Shown here: piece after piece, positions 18,607 to 28,584 of the stretch
Layout: the number at the start of each line of letters is the position of its first letter
Position numbering within the stretch: the stretch's first letter is position 1
Assembly (NCBI RefSeq): GCF_016805305.1
Contig: NZ_JAERQN010000001.1
Span: 1,426,001-1,490,000 of the forward strand
Direction of reading: 5' to 3'
DNA from: Falsiroseomonas ponticola
GTDB taxonomy: Bacteria > Pseudomonadota > Alphaproteobacteria > Acetobacterales > Acetobacteraceae
DNA length: 64,000 nucleotides
Notes under the pieces: model-generated
Databases searched by the model: none
What the model was told of the DNA's origin: nothing
What the model saw: the letters and a program-made list of their open reading frames with translations, nothing else
Made by a program: the position numbers and the translations under genes

Positions 18607-19734
18607 GTGATCGATCGCCCGCTGATGGATGAGGCCCGGGTCTTCACCGTGCCGATCGGGGCGCCGGAGGATGTCTCCGGCGTGGCGCGGCTGTTCGATG
18701 AGGGGGTCGTGGACCCCGCCCATGTCGTCGCGCTGATCGCGCAGACCGAAGGCGATGGGCATGCCCGTGGCTATGCCGCGACCTGCCTGCAACTGCTCTT
18801 CGCGGAGCGGCTCGGCCTGACGCGCGCGGCGGTCTTCGACCGCATCCCGATGCTGATGATCGGCGGCACGGCGGGGCTGATGAGCCCGCACGTCACGCTC
18901 TTCGTCAAGGTTCCGGGCCAGGCGCCGGTGCCGGGCGGGCCGAAGCGGCTCGCCATCGGCGTCACCAGCACGCGGGCGCTGCTGCCGGAGGAATATGGCA
19001 CGCCCACGCATGTGGCGCTGGTGGCGGAGGCCGTGCGCGCCGGCATGGCGCAGGCGGGCATCGCCTCGGCCGATGACGTCGCCTGCGTCGAGATGAAATG
19101 CCCGCAGATGACCGCGGCGCGGGCGGCGGAGGCCGCGGGCCGTGGCGCGACGACCGTGCATCCGAGCGCGGCGGCCGCATCGTCCATGAGCCGCGGTGCC
19201 TCCGCGCTGGGCTGCGCGGTGGCGCTGGGGGAGGTGGCGGCCGAGGCCATCACGCAGGATGCCATTGCCGGGCGACCCGATCTTTACACGCAGCGCGGCT
19301 CCGCCTCCTCGGGCAACGAACAGGTCGCGGTGCGGGTGGTGGTGATCGGCAACGTCGCGGGCGCGCCGGGGGATCATGTGGCGGCGCGCGGGGTGATGGC
19401 GCATCAGCTCGACCTCGATGGGGCGCGCGCGGCCTTCGCGGGCGCCGGGCTGCGGCTGGCGGATGGCGTGGTGGTGGCGGAGGACCGTCCGCGCCTCGCC
19501 GCCGCCTTCGTCAATGCGGGTGCGGATTCGGTCGGCGATTGGCAGGGCAGGCGCCACACCATGCTGTCCGACCTGCTGGCGGGTTTCTCCGGCCATGTCG
19601 CCAAGGCCGTGGCCCATGCCGCCATCGCCGGCATCGCGCAGGAAACGCTGGTGCTCGGCAATGCCGGGGCGGAACATCAGGGCGCGCCGGGCTCGAACCT
19701 CGTCTGCGTCATCGCGCGGGGGTGCGCGCCATGA
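18607..19734 (+). CDS. Ring-opening amidohydrolase (cyanuric acid hydrolase/barbiturase family)
   Basis: Hydrolase of 375 residues from a rare family that opens cyanuric acid (AtzD/TrzD) or barbituric acid. Characteristic segments are VEMKCPQMT (Lys164), the serine region SSMSRGASALG, and SGNEQ, matching the family's Lys/Ser elements spread over three repeat units. The start is GTG 18607. AtzD and barbiturase cannot be told apart safely by eye. A biuret hydrolase in the same operon favours cyanuric acid, where ring opening leads through carboxybiuret to biuret. Its stop overlaps the permease start (ATGA). Confidence 0.88.
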   Translation: MIDRPLMDEARVFTVPIGAPEDVSGVARLFDEGVVDPAHVVALIAQTEGDGHARGYAATCLQLLFAERLGLTRAAVFDRIPMLMIGGTAGLMSPHVTLFVKVPGQAPVPGGPKRLAIGVTSTRALLPEEYGTPTHVALVAEAVRAGMAQAGIASADDVACVEMKCPQMTAARAAEAAGRGATTVHPSAAAASSMSRGASALGCAVALGEVAAEAITQDAIAGRPDLYTQRGSASSGNEQVAVRVVVIGNVAGAPGDHVAARGVMAHQLDLDGARAAFAGAGLRLADGVVVAEDRPRLAAAFVNAGADSVGDWQGRRHTMLSDLLAGFSGHVAKAVAHAAIAGIAQETLVLGNAGAEHQGAPGSNLVCVIARGCAP

Positions 19735-20501
19735 CGCTGGCGGCGCGGCGCCGGCTGCGGGAAGCGCTGAGCCCCCTGCTGTTCGTCACGGCCCTGCTGC
19801 TGGCCTGGGAGATCGCGTCGCGCGTCCTCGGCATCTCCAAATTCGTGGCGCCGAAACCCTCCGAGATCCTGCCCATCTTCGCGCAGCGCGGCGCGGAGAT
19901 CCTGCCCCATGCCGCGCAGACCCTGGCGACGACGCTGGCGGGCTTCGCCGTGGGCGTGGCGCTTGGCTTCGCGCTGGGCGTGGCGCTGGGCGCGTCCCGC
20001 CGCTTCTACGCCATGGTCTTCCCGACGCTGATCGGCGTGAACAGCATCCCGAAGGTCGCGATCGTGCCGCTGCTGGTGCTCTGGGCGGGCATCGGCACCG
20101 TGCCGGCTGTCGTCACCTCCGCCGTCATCGTCATCTTCCCGATCGCGGTCGTCGTCTCCGCCAGTATCGCGACGATGGATGCGGAGCTCGCGGATGTGCT
20201 GCGCTCCCTCGGTGCCAGCCGGCTGCTGGCGCTCGCCAAGGTCGGCGTGCCGCAATCCATGCCGGCCTTCTTCGGCGCGCTGAAGGTCGCCATCACCCTG
20301 TCCTTCATCGGCTCGATCCTGGCGGAGTCCGTCGCCGCCAATCGCGGGCTCGGCTTCATGATGAACCGTGCCGCTTCCGACTTCGACGTGGAACTCGTCT
20401 ACAGCGGCCTCCTCACCCTCGCCGCCATGGGCATCGCGCTCTACCTCGCCTCCCTCGCGCTGGAGCGGCGCGTGGTGGGATGGGCGGATCGCCGTGGCTG
20501 A
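19731..20501 (+). CDS. ABC transporter permease, SsuC/TauC/ThiX type
   Basis: Inner-membrane permease of 256 residues with about six hydrophobic helices. The EAA loop segment LRSLGASRLLALAKVGVPQ is typical of BPD-type importers. It overlaps the ring-opening amidohydrolase stop by four bases. A second permease lies downstream in the same operon, so the importer probably has a heterodimeric channel. The predicted substrate is the ring compound degraded by the operon. Confidence 0.88.
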   Translation: MTLAARRRLREALSPLLFVTALLLAWEIASRVLGISKFVAPKPSEILPIFAQRGAEILPHAAQTLATTLAGFAVGVALGFALGVALGASRRFYAMVFPTLIGVNSIPKVAIVPLLVLWAGIGTVPAVVTSAVIVIFPIAVVVSASIATMDAELADVLRSLGASRLLALAKVGVPQSMPAFFGALKVAITLSFIGSILAESVAANRGLGFMMNRAASDFDVELVYSGLLTLAAMGIALYLASLALERRVVGWADRRG

Positions 20502-20530
20502 CAACATCTTCAACCCGGGAGCCTGAGCGC

Positions 20531-21571
20531 ATGACCGTGACCCGTTCGATGTTGCTGCGCGGCACCGCCGCCGCCCTGGCCGGCGCGCTGGCAAGCCCGG
20601 CCATCGCACAGCCGCTGGAACGGCTGCCGCTGACGCTGAACTGGAAGATCCAGGGCCTGCACGGCGCCTTCTTCCTGGCGCTGGAGCGCGGCTACTTCCG
20701 TGCGGAGGGGCTGAACCCCGACATCGTCGCGGGCGATGGATCGGCGAACGTCGTGAACCGCCTGGCGGGCGGGGCCTTCCAGATCGGGCTCGGCGATGTC
20801 GCGTCCCTGGTGCGCTTCAACGCGCAGAATCCGGAACGGCGCGTGAAGGCCATCTACAACCAGACGCCGGCCGATCTGGTCGTGATGTCGCTGCGCGGCC
20901 GCGGCATCTCGAAACCCGACGATCTGCGCGGACGCCTGGTCGGCGCGCCGGTGGGCGATGCCGCCTACAAGATATTCCCGGCCTTCACCGCCGCCACCGG
21001 CGTGCCCGCCAGCGCCATCCGCTGGGAACACATGGCGCCCAATATCCGGGAGGCGATGCTGATCCAGGGGCGCGTGGACGCCATCACCGCGAATGAGGGA
21101 ACGGCGCTGTTCAACCTGAAGGCCGCGGGGGTGAGGGAGGAGGACATGGTCTTCCTGCGCTACTCCGACTTCGGCATCAACATCGTCAACGCCGGCATGA
21201 TGGCGAACGAATCCTTCCTGCGGGAGAAGCCGGAGACGGTGCGGAAGGTGCTGCGCGCGGTGAATCGCGGCCTGGTCGATTCCGTCGCCAACCCGGCCGC
21301 CAGCCTGGATGCGCTGATGCGCAAGGACCCGCTGCTGAACCGCGGGATCGAGGGTGAGCGCCTGATGTACAGCATCGCGCGCATGGTGGAGCAGCCGGAT
21401 GCGCGGGAAGGCGGGCTCGGCTTCTACAACGAGGCGAATGTGCGCCGGTCGATCGAGATCATCACCGCGGCGGAAGGGCTGGCGACGACGATTGCGGTTG
21501 GCGACTTCATGGACCTCTCCTTCCTGCCCGCCGCTGCCTCGCGCGTCATCCCGGCCGTCGGGCGCGTCTGA
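20531..21571 (+). CDS. ABC substrate-binding protein, NMT1/THI5-like
   Basis: Periplasmic binding protein of 346 residues. It has a cleavable leader (MLLRGTAAALAGALASPAIA) and then LPLTLNWKIQGLHGAFFLA, the NMT1/SsuA-type start. Relatives bind sulfonates, thiamine pyrimidine precursors, nitrate or pyrimidine-like rings. Given the operon, a planar nitrogen heterocycle such as cyanurate or a pyrimidine is the likely ligand; that is inference. It sits between the first permease and the ATPase. Confidence 0.88.
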   Translation: MTVTRSMLLRGTAAALAGALASPAIAQPLERLPLTLNWKIQGLHGAFFLALERGYFRAEGLNPDIVAGDGSANVVNRLAGGAFQIGLGDVASLVRFNAQNPERRVKAIYNQTPADLVVMSLRGRGISKPDDLRGRLVGAPVGDAAYKIFPAFTAATGVPASAIRWEHMAPNIREAMLIQGRVDAITANEGTALFNLKAAGVREEDMVFLRYSDFGINIVNAGMMANESFLREKPETVRKVLRAVNRGLVDSVANPAASLDALMRKDPLLNRGIEGERLMYSIARMVEQPDAREGGLGFYNEANVRRSIEIITAAEGLATTIAVGDFMDLSFLPAAASRVIPAVGRV

Positions 21572-21574
21572 GGC

Positions 21575-22381
21575 ATGGCGCGTCCCTTCGTCGAATTCGA
21601 CCGCGTCAGCCTGACCTACGGAGAGGGGGAGGAGGCGACGCCGGCGCTGGAGGAGACCAGCCTCGGCATCGCGGAGGGCGAGTTCGTCGCGGTGGTGGGG
21701 CCGAGCGGCTGCGGGAAATCCTCGCTGCTCAAGCTGGTCTCCGGCCTGCTGAAGGCCAGCAGCGGCAATGTGGTGGTGGCGGCGCAGGAGGTGACGGCGC
21801 CGATCAAGATCGTCGGCATGGCCTTTCAGAACCCCAACCTGCTGCCCTGGCGCAGCACGCTGCGCAACGTGCTGCTGCCGGCGGAGATCGTGCAGCCCCA
21901 CCGCGCCCGCTACCGCCGTGACAAGGCGCCCTATGTCGAACGCGCCCGGCAACTGCTGCGGACCGTGGGGCTGGAAGGGTTCGAGCAGAAGCTGCCCTGG
22001 CAGCTCTCCGGCGGCATGCAGCAGCGCGCCAGCCTCTGCCGCGCGCTGATGCACGAACCCTCCCTGCTGCTGCTGGACGAGCCCTTCGGCGCGCTGGATG
22101 CGTTCACGCGGGAGGAGCTGTGGGCGGTGCTGCAGGCGCTGTGGATGCAGAAGCCCTTCACCGTCATCCTGGTGACGCATGATTTGCGGGAGGCGCTGTA
22201 CCTCGCCGACACCATCTATGTGATGAGCGCGCGGCCCGGCCGGATCCTGCTGCGGAAGAAATTCGACCTGCCGCGGCCGCGCACCCTCGACAGCACCTAT
22301 GACGCGCGCTTCGTGCAGGCGCTGGCGGAGTTGCGCGCGCATATCGCGGAGGCCCGGACGCCGGTGCCCGCCTTCGCATGA
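21575..22381 (+). CDS. ABC transporter ATP-binding protein
   Basis: ATPase of 268 residues for the importer. Walker A is GPSGCGKSS, the Q-loop is AFQNPNLLPW, the signature is LSGGMQQRASL, Walker B is LLLLDEPFGALD and the H-loop is THDLREAL. It follows the binding protein by 3 bp and overlaps the second permease by four bases (ATGA). It is the only ATPase in the operon, so it should drive both permeases. Confidence 0.93.
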   Translation: MARPFVEFDRVSLTYGEGEEATPALEETSLGIAEGEFVAVVGPSGCGKSSLLKLVSGLLKASSGNVVVAAQEVTAPIKIVGMAFQNPNLLPWRSTLRNVLLPAEIVQPHRARYRRDKAPYVERARQLLRTVGLEGFEQKLPWQLSGGMQQRASLCRALMHEPSLLLLDEPFGALDAFTREELWAVLQALWMQKPFTVILVTHDLREALYLADTIYVMSARPGRILLRKKFDLPRPRTLDSTYDARFVQALAELRAHIAEARTPVPAFA

Positions 22382-23205
22382 GCGCGGTGGCGGAGATCGC
22401 CCCTGCCGCCGTGGCGGCACCACGCCCCGCCCGCCGGCGCGGCCAACGGCGCCGCGCGCTGGCGGCGGTGCTGGTGCCGCTCGGCTTCGCGCTCTCGATC
22501 CTGGCGCTGTGGGAGGCCGCCGTGCGCATCGCCGCGCTGCCGCCCTACATCCTGCCGGCGCCCAGCAATTTCCTCGGCGTGCTGGTGGCGCGGCATGAGC
22601 CGATCCTGATGATGGCGGCACAGACCGCTCGGGCCACGCTGATGGGCTTCGCCATCGGTGTCAGCCTGGGCGTGGTGCTGGGCAGCATCATCGGATCGTC
22701 GCGCGCGATCTACCGCATGGTCTATCCGGCGCTGATCGGCTTCCACACCATCCCCTCCGTCGCGCTGATCCCGCTCTTCGTCATCTGGTTCGGTGCGGGG
22801 CCGCATATCGCCGTCATCACCGCCGTCGTCGTCTGCTTCTTCCCGGTCACCGTCATCATGGCGACCGCCATCGCGACCTCCGCTCCCGAGCTTGACGACG
22901 TGCTGCGCTCGCTCGGCGCCACGCGGGCCGACGTGATGCTGAAGGTCGCGCTGCCGCGGGCCATGCCGCAATTCTTCGGCTCCCTCAAGCTCGCCATCAC
23001 CGGCGCCTTCATCGGCACCATCGTGGCGGAGACGATCGCGGCCAATGCGGGCATCGGCTACGTGATGGTGGTCGCCACCAACAACATGGATGGCGCGCTC
23101 GCCTTCGCGGCGCTCAGCGTCCTCGCCGCCATGGGCGTCACGCTCTACGCGGCCTCGCTGTTCCTGGAACGCCGGCTGACCGGCTGGGCCTATCGCGGGA
23201 GATGA
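22378..23205 (+). CDS. ABC transporter permease, second subunit
   Basis: Permease of 275 residues with a basic, Ala-rich N-terminus and about six membrane helices. The EAA loop reads LRSLGATRADVMLKVALPR. It is homologous to the first permease of the operon but clearly diverged. A homologous pair of permeases with one ATPase and one receptor makes a full importer. The amidase gene begins 4 bp after its stop. Confidence 0.9.
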   Translation: MSAVAEIAPAAVAAPRPARRRGQRRRALAAVLVPLGFALSILALWEAAVRIAALPPYILPAPSNFLGVLVARHEPILMMAAQTARATLMGFAIGVSLGVVLGSIIGSSRAIYRMVYPALIGFHTIPSVALIPLFVIWFGAGPHIAVITAVVVCFFPVTVIMATAIATSAPELDDVLRSLGATRADVMLKVALPRAMPQFFGSLKLAITGAFIGTIVAETIAANAGIGYVMVVATNNMDGALAFAALSVLAAMGVTLYAASLFLERRLTGWAYRGR

Positions 23206-23209
23206 TGGC

Positions 23210-24691
23210 ATGACGCAGGATCTGGCGCTGATGCCGGCGGGCGAGCTGGTGGCGCTGTACCGGGCGGGGCGTGCGTCGCCGGTGGAGCATCTGCGCGCCG
23301 TGCTGGCGCAGGTGGCTGCGCTGAACCCCGTGCTGAACGCCTTCTGCTGGCTGGATGAGGAGAGCGCGCTGCGCGACGCGCGCGCCAGCGAGGCGCGCTG
23401 GAAGGCGGGGACGCCGGCCTCCGCGCTGGATGGCGTGACGGCGACGGTGAAGGATCTCTCCGTCACGCGAGGCTGGCCGACGCGCCGCGCGAGCCGCGCG
23501 ATCCCGGCCGAGGGCCCGTGGCTGGAGGACAGCCCCTCCGTCGCCCGGATGCGGGAGGCGGGTGCGGTGCTGGTCGGCAAGACGACGGTGCCGGAATTCG
23601 GCGCGGCCTATGTGACCAAGTCCGAGCTTTGCGGCATTTCCCGCAACCCGTGGAACCCCGCCATGACACCGGGCGGGTCGAGCGGCGGTTCCGCCGCCTC
23701 CGTCGCCGCGGGCATGGGCACCATCGCCCTCGCCTCCGACGCCGCGGGGTCGATCCGCGCGCCGGCGAGCATGAGCGGCGTCTTCGGCCTGAAGACCACC
23801 TTCGGCCGCGTCGCGGACTATCCCTCCTCCTACCTCGGCACGCTGGCGGTGATCGGCCCGATCACGCGGACGGTGCGAGAGGCGGCGCTCTGCATGGACG
23901 TGATCAGCCAAGCCGATGCGCGGGACAGCTACGCACTGCCGCCACCCGATCGCAGTTTCCTCGATGGCATCGAGGATGGCGTGAAGGGGCTGCGCATCGC
24001 CTACAGCCCGACGCTCGGCTTCGCCAAGGTCGATCCCGAAGTGGCCGCCCTTGTCGCCGCCGGCGCCAAGGCGCTGGAGGCGATGGGCGCGATCGTGGAG
24101 ATCGTGGATCACGTCATGGACGACCCGGGCGCCATGCTGGGCACGCTGATGGCGCCGGGCCTCGCCAATGCCTTCCGCGTCTTCGGCTTCACGGAGGCGC
24201 AGCAGGCGCTGATGCTGCCACGCCTGGTGGAGACGGCGGCGCGCGGCGCCGCCGTGCCGATGATGACCTACCTGGCGGCGCGGGAGGCGCGGGAGAAGCT
24301 CGGCGCTCGCATGCGCGCCTTCCATGAGCGCTACGACCTGCTGGTGACGCCGGTCGGCGCCATTCCCGGCTGCGACGCGGATGCCGATGCGCCGCGCGAT
24401 CCGCGCTACGCCGGCTATGCGAATCCCTTGCCCTTCGGCGCCGCCTTCAACCTGACGAAGCAGCCCGCGGCCTCCGTTCCCGTCGGCGTCACCGCATCCG
24501 GCCTGCCGGTCGGCATGCAGGTGGTCGGGCCGCTCTACGCCGATGCGCTGGTGCTGCGGGCCTGCCTCGCCATCGAGCAGGCCTTGCCCATGCCGGCGCC
24601 GGACCTGGCGGCGCTGCGCCATTCCCCCTTTGCCGAAGCCATCCCGCCCGGGCTGCTGAGCCAGCGCGAGGCGATGGCCGTCCCGGCCTGA
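23210..24691 (+). CDS. Amidase signature family hydrolase
   Basis: Amidase of 493 residues. The Ser-cisSer-Lys triad is visible: Lys in TATVKDLS and the serines in TPGGSSGGSAAS, with the downstream GSIRAPASMSG. In s-triazine pathways enzymes of this family act as AtzE (carboxybiuret hydrolase) or AtzF (allophanate hydrolase), and in oxidative pyrimidine breakdown an amidase can hydrolyse ureidomalonate. There is no AtzG-like small partner and no C-terminal AtzF extension, so the exact step is open. Confidence 0.88.
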   Translation: MTQDLALMPAGELVALYRAGRASPVEHLRAVLAQVAALNPVLNAFCWLDEESALRDARASEARWKAGTPASALDGVTATVKDLSVTRGWPTRRASRAIPAEGPWLEDSPSVARMREAGAVLVGKTTVPEFGAAYVTKSELCGISRNPWNPAMTPGGSSGGSAASVAAGMGTIALASDAAGSIRAPASMSGVFGLKTTFGRVADYPSSYLGTLAVIGPITRTVREAALCMDVISQADARDSYALPPPDRSFLDGIEDGVKGLRIAYSPTLGFAKVDPEVAALVAAGAKALEAMGAIVEIVDHVMDDPGAMLGTLMAPGLANAFRVFGFTEAQQALMLPRLVETAARGAAVPMMTYLAAREAREKLGARMRAFHERYDLLVTPVGAIPGCDADADAPRDPRYAGYANPLPFGAAFNLTKQPAASVPVGVTASGLPVGMQVVGPLYADALVLRACLAIEQALPMPAPDLAALRHSPFAEAIPPGLLSQREAMAVPA

Positions 24692-24706
24692 CGCAAGGAG
24701 ACAGCG

Positions 24707-26062
24707 ATGCTCAGCCTCATCACCGGCCTGCATCCCGCCGGCAACCATCCCGCCGGCTGGCGCCATCCCCGCGCCTATGACAACACGATGATGAACCTGG
24801 AGCAGATGATCGAGATCGCGCAGACCGCGGAACGCGGGCTGTTCGACATGCTGTTCATCTCCGATGGCAACGGCGTGGCCGGCATGGAGTGGCCCGAATT
24901 GTTCGAGGCCAATGCCCTGACCGGCAAGCCCGCGGTGTTCGAGCCGGTGACGGTGCTCTCCGCCATCGCCATGCACACGAAGCGCATCGGCCTGCTGGCC
25001 ACGGCGACGACGACCTATGAGGAGCCCTTCACCCTGGCGCGGAAATTCGCCTCCCTGGATCATATCAGCAAGGGCCGCGCCTGCTGGAACGTCGTCACCG
25101 GCTCCAACGCCTCCGACAGCCTGAATTTCGGGAAGGACGAGCACCTGGCGCGCTACGACCGCTACGAGCGTGCGAAGGAATTCGTGGAGGTCTGCAAGGG
25201 GCTCTGGGATTCCTGGGCGGAGGATGCCTTCCCGCAGGACAAGGCGCGCGGCAAGTACATCGACCTCAACCGCGTCCACACGCTGAACCACAAGGGCAAG
25301 CATTTTCGGGTGCGCGGCCCGCTGAATGCCGCGCGGCCGCCGCAGGGCTATCCCGTGCTGTTCAGCGCGGGGCAGTCGGAGCCGGGGCGGGAACTGGCGG
25401 CGGCGATGTCGGATTGCATGTTCTGTGCGACGCCCACCAAGAAGCAGGCCGCCGCCTTCTACACCGACATGAAGTCGCGCCTGGCGAAGTACGGCCGCGC
25501 GCCGGATGAGCTGAAGATCATGCCGGGCTGCGTCGTCTATGTCGGCCGCACGGAGGCGGAGGCGGAGGCGATGTTCCAGGAACAGCAGGCGCTGATTGAT
25601 CCCGTCGTCGGCGTCCGCCACCTCTCGCACTACGTCAACATGGACCTGACGGGCTACGGGCTGGACGAGCCCTTCCCGGAGTTGACGCCCGACGGTGTCG
25701 GCGGGTCCAGCCGCCGCTATGCGATCAGCGAGGTCGCGCGGCGCGAGGGGCTGACGATCCGCCAGACCTATGAGCGCTTCCTGCCCTCCTTCGGCCATCC
25801 CGTGATGAAGGGCGACGGAAAGCAGGTCGCGGACATGATCGAGGACTGGTATCGCGCCGGCATCTGCGACGGCTTCAACGTCCATGTCGGTTACCAGCCC
25901 GATGGGCTGCGGAATTTCGTGGACTATGTCGTGCCGGAGCTGCAGCGGCGCGGCCTGTACCGCACCAGCTATCCCGGCGCCACGCTGCGCGACGTGGTCG
26001 GGCTCAGGCGGCCGGAGAGCCAGTTCTTCCCGGCCCTTGTCCCCGCCATGGTGGCGGAGTAG
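24707..26062 (+). CDS. FMN-dependent monooxygenase, NtaA/SnaA/DszA family
   Basis: Luciferase-like flavin monooxygenase of 451 residues, the usual length for the NtaA/SnaA/DszA group. Typical segments are an early [20 protein letters not shown], the [11 protein letters not shown] strand, and [14 protein letters not shown] [14 protein letters not shown]. These enzymes use reduced FMN from a separate reductase, which is not encoded nearby. An AAGGAG site precedes the start. In this operon it probably oxidises the ring compound, or a precursor, before hydrolysis, as RutA does for uracil; that analogy is inference. Confidence 0.88.
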   Translation: MLSLITGLHPAGNHPAGWRHPRAYDNTMMNLEQMIEIAQTAERGLFDMLFISDGNGVAGMEWPELFEANALTGKPAVFEPVTVLSAIAMHTKRIGLLATATTTYEEPFTLARKFASLDHISKGRACWNVVTGSNASDSLNFGKDEHLARYDRYERAKEFVEVCKGLWDSWAEDAFPQDKARGKYIDLNRVHTLNHKGKHFRVRGPLNAARPPQGYPVLFSAGQSEPGRELAAAMSDCMFCATPTKKQAAAFYTDMKSRLAKYGRAPDELKIMPGCVVYVGRTEAEAEAMFQEQQALIDPVVGVRHLSHYVNMDLTGYGLDEPFPELTPDGVGGSSRRYAISEVARREGLTIRQTYERFLPSFGHPVMKGDGKQVADMIEDWYRAGICDGFNVHVGYQPDGLRNFVDYVVPELQRRGLYRTSYPGATLRDVVGLRRPESQFFPALVPAMVAE

Positions 26063-26073
26063 CCGGCACGCCC

Positions 26074-26751
26074 ATGCGCACCATCCCCGCCAATCCCTAC
26101 CCCTGGCCCTTCGACGGCGATCTGCGGCCGGACAACACGGCGCTGATCGTCATCGACATGCAGACCGATTTCTGCGGTCGCGGCGGCTATGTCGATGCCA
26201 TGGGCTACGACATCTCCCTGACCCGCGCGCCGATCGAGCCCATCCGCGCCGTGCTCGCCGCCATGCGCGCGGGCGGCTACCACATCCTGCACACGCGGGA
26301 GGGCCATCGCCCCGACCTGTCGGACCTGCCCGCCAACAAGCGCTGGCGGTCGCGGCAGATCGGCGCCGGCATCGGCGATCCGGGCCCCTGCGGGAAGATC
26401 CTCATCCGTGGCGAGCCGGGCTGGGAGATCATCCCCGAACTGGCGCCGCTGCCGGGCGAGACGATCATCGACAAGCCCGGCAAGGGCAGCTTCTGCGCCA
26501 CGGACCTCGAACTCATCCTCCGCACCCGCGGCATCCGCAACCTGGTGCTCACCGGCATCACCACCGATGTCTGCGTCCATACCACGATGCGCGAGGCCAA
26601 TGACCGCGGCTTCGAATGCCTGCTGCTGGAGGATTGCTGTGGCGCGACGGACTTCGGCAACCACCAGGCGGCGATCAAGATGGTGACGATGCAGGGGGGT
26701 GTGTTCGGTGCTGTCGCGAGTTCGGAGTCTCTGACGTCCGCACTTGCCTGA
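26074..26751 (+). CDS. biuH: Biuret hydrolase (BiuH-like)
   Basis: Cysteine hydrolase of 225 residues. It closely resembles the rhizobial biuret amidohydrolase from memory, including [55 protein letters not shown] and [16 protein letters not shown]. The triad is Asp28, Lys134 and Cys167. The enzyme converts biuret to allophanate and ammonia. RutB (ureidoacrylate hydrolase) is a related alternative. As the last gene of the operon it supports an s-triazine or cyanurate substrate for the whole unit. Confidence 0.85.
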   Translation: MRTIPANPYPWPFDGDLRPDNTALIVIDMQTDFCGRGGYVDAMGYDISLTRAPIEPIRAVLAAMRAGGYHILHTREGHRPDLSDLPANKRWRSRQIGAGIGDPGPCGKILIRGEPGWEIIPELAPLPGETIIDKPGKGSFCATDLELILRTRGIRNLVLTGITTDVCVHTTMREANDRGFECLLLEDCCGATDFGNHQAAIKMVTMQGGVFGAVASSESLTSALA

Positions 26752-27130
26752 TCGGGAGGCGATCTTCGATCGACGCCGTGCTTCCCGATGGTGTCGAAGG
26801 GCCGCCTGGCTACCGCGCGCTGCGGAGCGGGGTGTCCCTCACGCGGCGTGCGAGAGGGGGGAGCACGAAGCCGGAAGCCAGGCAGCAGCGCAGCCTGGAC
26901 GCCTTCATGGCGAGTAAGGCCGGGTTCGACGCGGCGCTGGTCCCTGCACGCCCCGACGGGCCAGGCCTGCGTGGCTCGGGCTCCTGGCCGCCTCATCCTG
27001 CCGGGCGTGGGGGCCGACGCTGGCATGCTTCCACCACCACGACGGCGGCTGCACGGAGGCCGCGGCACGGACCTGCCAGGAGGCGCCGGGCCTGCACGGC
27101 TGAAGCGGGTCACGGCCTGCCGCTGCCGGC
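26752..27130. other. Intergenic region between convergent operons
   Basis: About 380 bp between the end of the biuH-like gene and the end of the efflux operon, which converge. Several frames are open but none has a ribosome site or a recognisable product. No clean terminator hairpin was identified. Confidence 0.5.
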
Positions 27131-28582
27131 TCATGGCGGGAGGGAGGAGGGGGCGTGGCCGGTCAGGATGCCGCCGCCCAGGGCGAGGTGCAGCGCCACG
27201 GTGTCGCTGTAGCGTGCCGCCGTCGCCTGGACGAGGGCGATGCGGGCGCGCGCATCGGCCTGCTGGGCGGCCAGGACCTCCAGCAGCGAGGCGGCGCCAA
27301 GGCGCTGCTGCCGCCGCGCGATCTCCAGCGACAATGCTGCGACGCGCGCCGCCTCGCGGCGGGCGCGCAGTTCCTCGGCATCCGATCCGATCGCGCGGAG
27401 CGCGTCCGCGACATCGCGGAACGCCGCCAGGACAGTCGCCCGGTAGCGGGCGGCGGCGGCATCCCGCGCGGCGATGGCGGCCGCCCGCTGGCCCGCCAGC
27501 CGTCCCCCCTGGAACAGCGGCTGCGTCAGCCCTGCCGCCACCGACCAGATCAGCCCCTGCGGCGTGAAGGCATCCACGCCTGGCGCCTGGGCGGTGCCGT
27601 AGGCCGCGGTCAAGGGCAGCCGCGGCAGCATGTTCGCGCTGGCCACGCCGATGCCGGCATTGGCCGCCCGCAACGCGGCCTCCGCCGCCAGGATGTCCGG
27701 CCGTTGCCGCACCAGCGCGGAGGGCAGGCTGACGGGCAGCGTCTCCGGCAGGCGCAGCGCGTCCAGCGTCGGCAGGGGGGGAAGCGGCCGATCCGGGATA
27801 CGGCCCAGCAGGACCGTGATCAGCGTCCTCCGCGCCTCCACCGCCTTCTGCAGGGCCGGCAGCTCGGCGCGCCGCTGCATCACCTCGGCCTCCTGCAGCA
27901 ACACCTCGCCGCGCGGCACGGCCCCCAGGGCGAGGCGGCTGCGCGAAAGGCGGAGGCTGTCCTCGGCCACCGCGATGATCTCCCGGGTCGCCGCAAGCTG
28001 CGCCTGCAGCGCCGCCTCCTCGATGACGGCGTTGATGAGGTTGCCGCTGACGCCCAGCGCCGCCGCGGCCAGTTCGAAGCCTTGGCGGTGGGCCTCCGCC
28101 ACCAGGCCCTCCACCTCGCGGCGGGTGCCGCCGAACAGGTCGGGCGCGTAGCTCACCTCCAGCCGCGCGGTGCGCAGGCTGTAGGGGGAGGACGCGGCCG
28201 GCGCCTGCTCCGCCCTTTGCCGCGCGGCCTGCGCGGCGAGCCCGAGCGAGGGGTAGAAGCCGCCGCGCCCGGCGGCGACCAGCGCCTCCGCCTGGCGCAG
28301 CGTCGCGCGCGCCGCCTCCAGCCCCGCATTGTGCCGGAGCGCTTCGGCCACCAGCGCGTCCAGCTCCGGGGAGCCGAAGGCGCGCCACCATCCGGCCGGG
28401 ACGGGCGCCCCGGGCACGAAGCGCTGCGCCGCCTCGCCCGCGGTGCCTGCGGCCGGATCCGGCGGGGGGGTGGGGCCGTAGCCGGCCGCCGCGGGCGCGG
28501 CGGGCCGATCGAAATCCGGGCCCAGGGTGCATCCGGCGCAGCACAGAAGGGCCAGCCCGGCGAGGAGGGATCGGCGATGCAT
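27131..28582 (-). CDS. RND efflux outer-membrane lipoprotein (OprM/NodT family)
   Basis: Outer-membrane channel of 483 residues for the tripartite pump. The N-terminal signal ends in a lipobox-like LLCCAGC, giving a lipidated Cys at about 18, and the next residues TLGPDF match the family start. Two repeats of long alpha-helical hairpins are present (for example LVAEALRHNAGLEAARA and QRPDILAAEAALRAANAGIG). The start lies 3 bp after the stop of the inner-membrane pump gene, the usual order for such operons. Confidence 0.9.
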   Translation of the reverse strand: MHRRSLLAGLALLCCAGCTLGPDFDRPAAPAAAGYGPTPPPDPAAGTAGEAAQRFVPGAPVPAGWWRAFGSPELDALVAEALRHNAGLEAARATLRQAEALVAAGRGGFYPSLGLAAQAARQRAEQAPAASSPYSLRTARLEVSYAPDLFGGTRREVEGLVAEAHRQGFELAAAALGVSGNLINAVIEEAALQAQLAATREIIAVAEDSLRLSRSRLALGAVPRGEVLLQEAEVMQRRAELPALQKAVEARRTLITVLLGRIPDRPLPPLPTLDALRLPETLPVSLPSALVRQRPDILAAEAALRAANAGIGVASANMLPRLPLTAAYGTAQAPGVDAFTPQGLIWSVAAGLTQPLFQGGRLAGQRAAAIAARDAAAARYRATVLAAFRDVADALRAIGSDAEELRARREAARVAALSLEIARRQQRLGAASLLEVLAAQQADARARIALVQATAARYSDTVALHLALGGGILTGHAPSSLPP

Positions 28583-28584
28583 GG

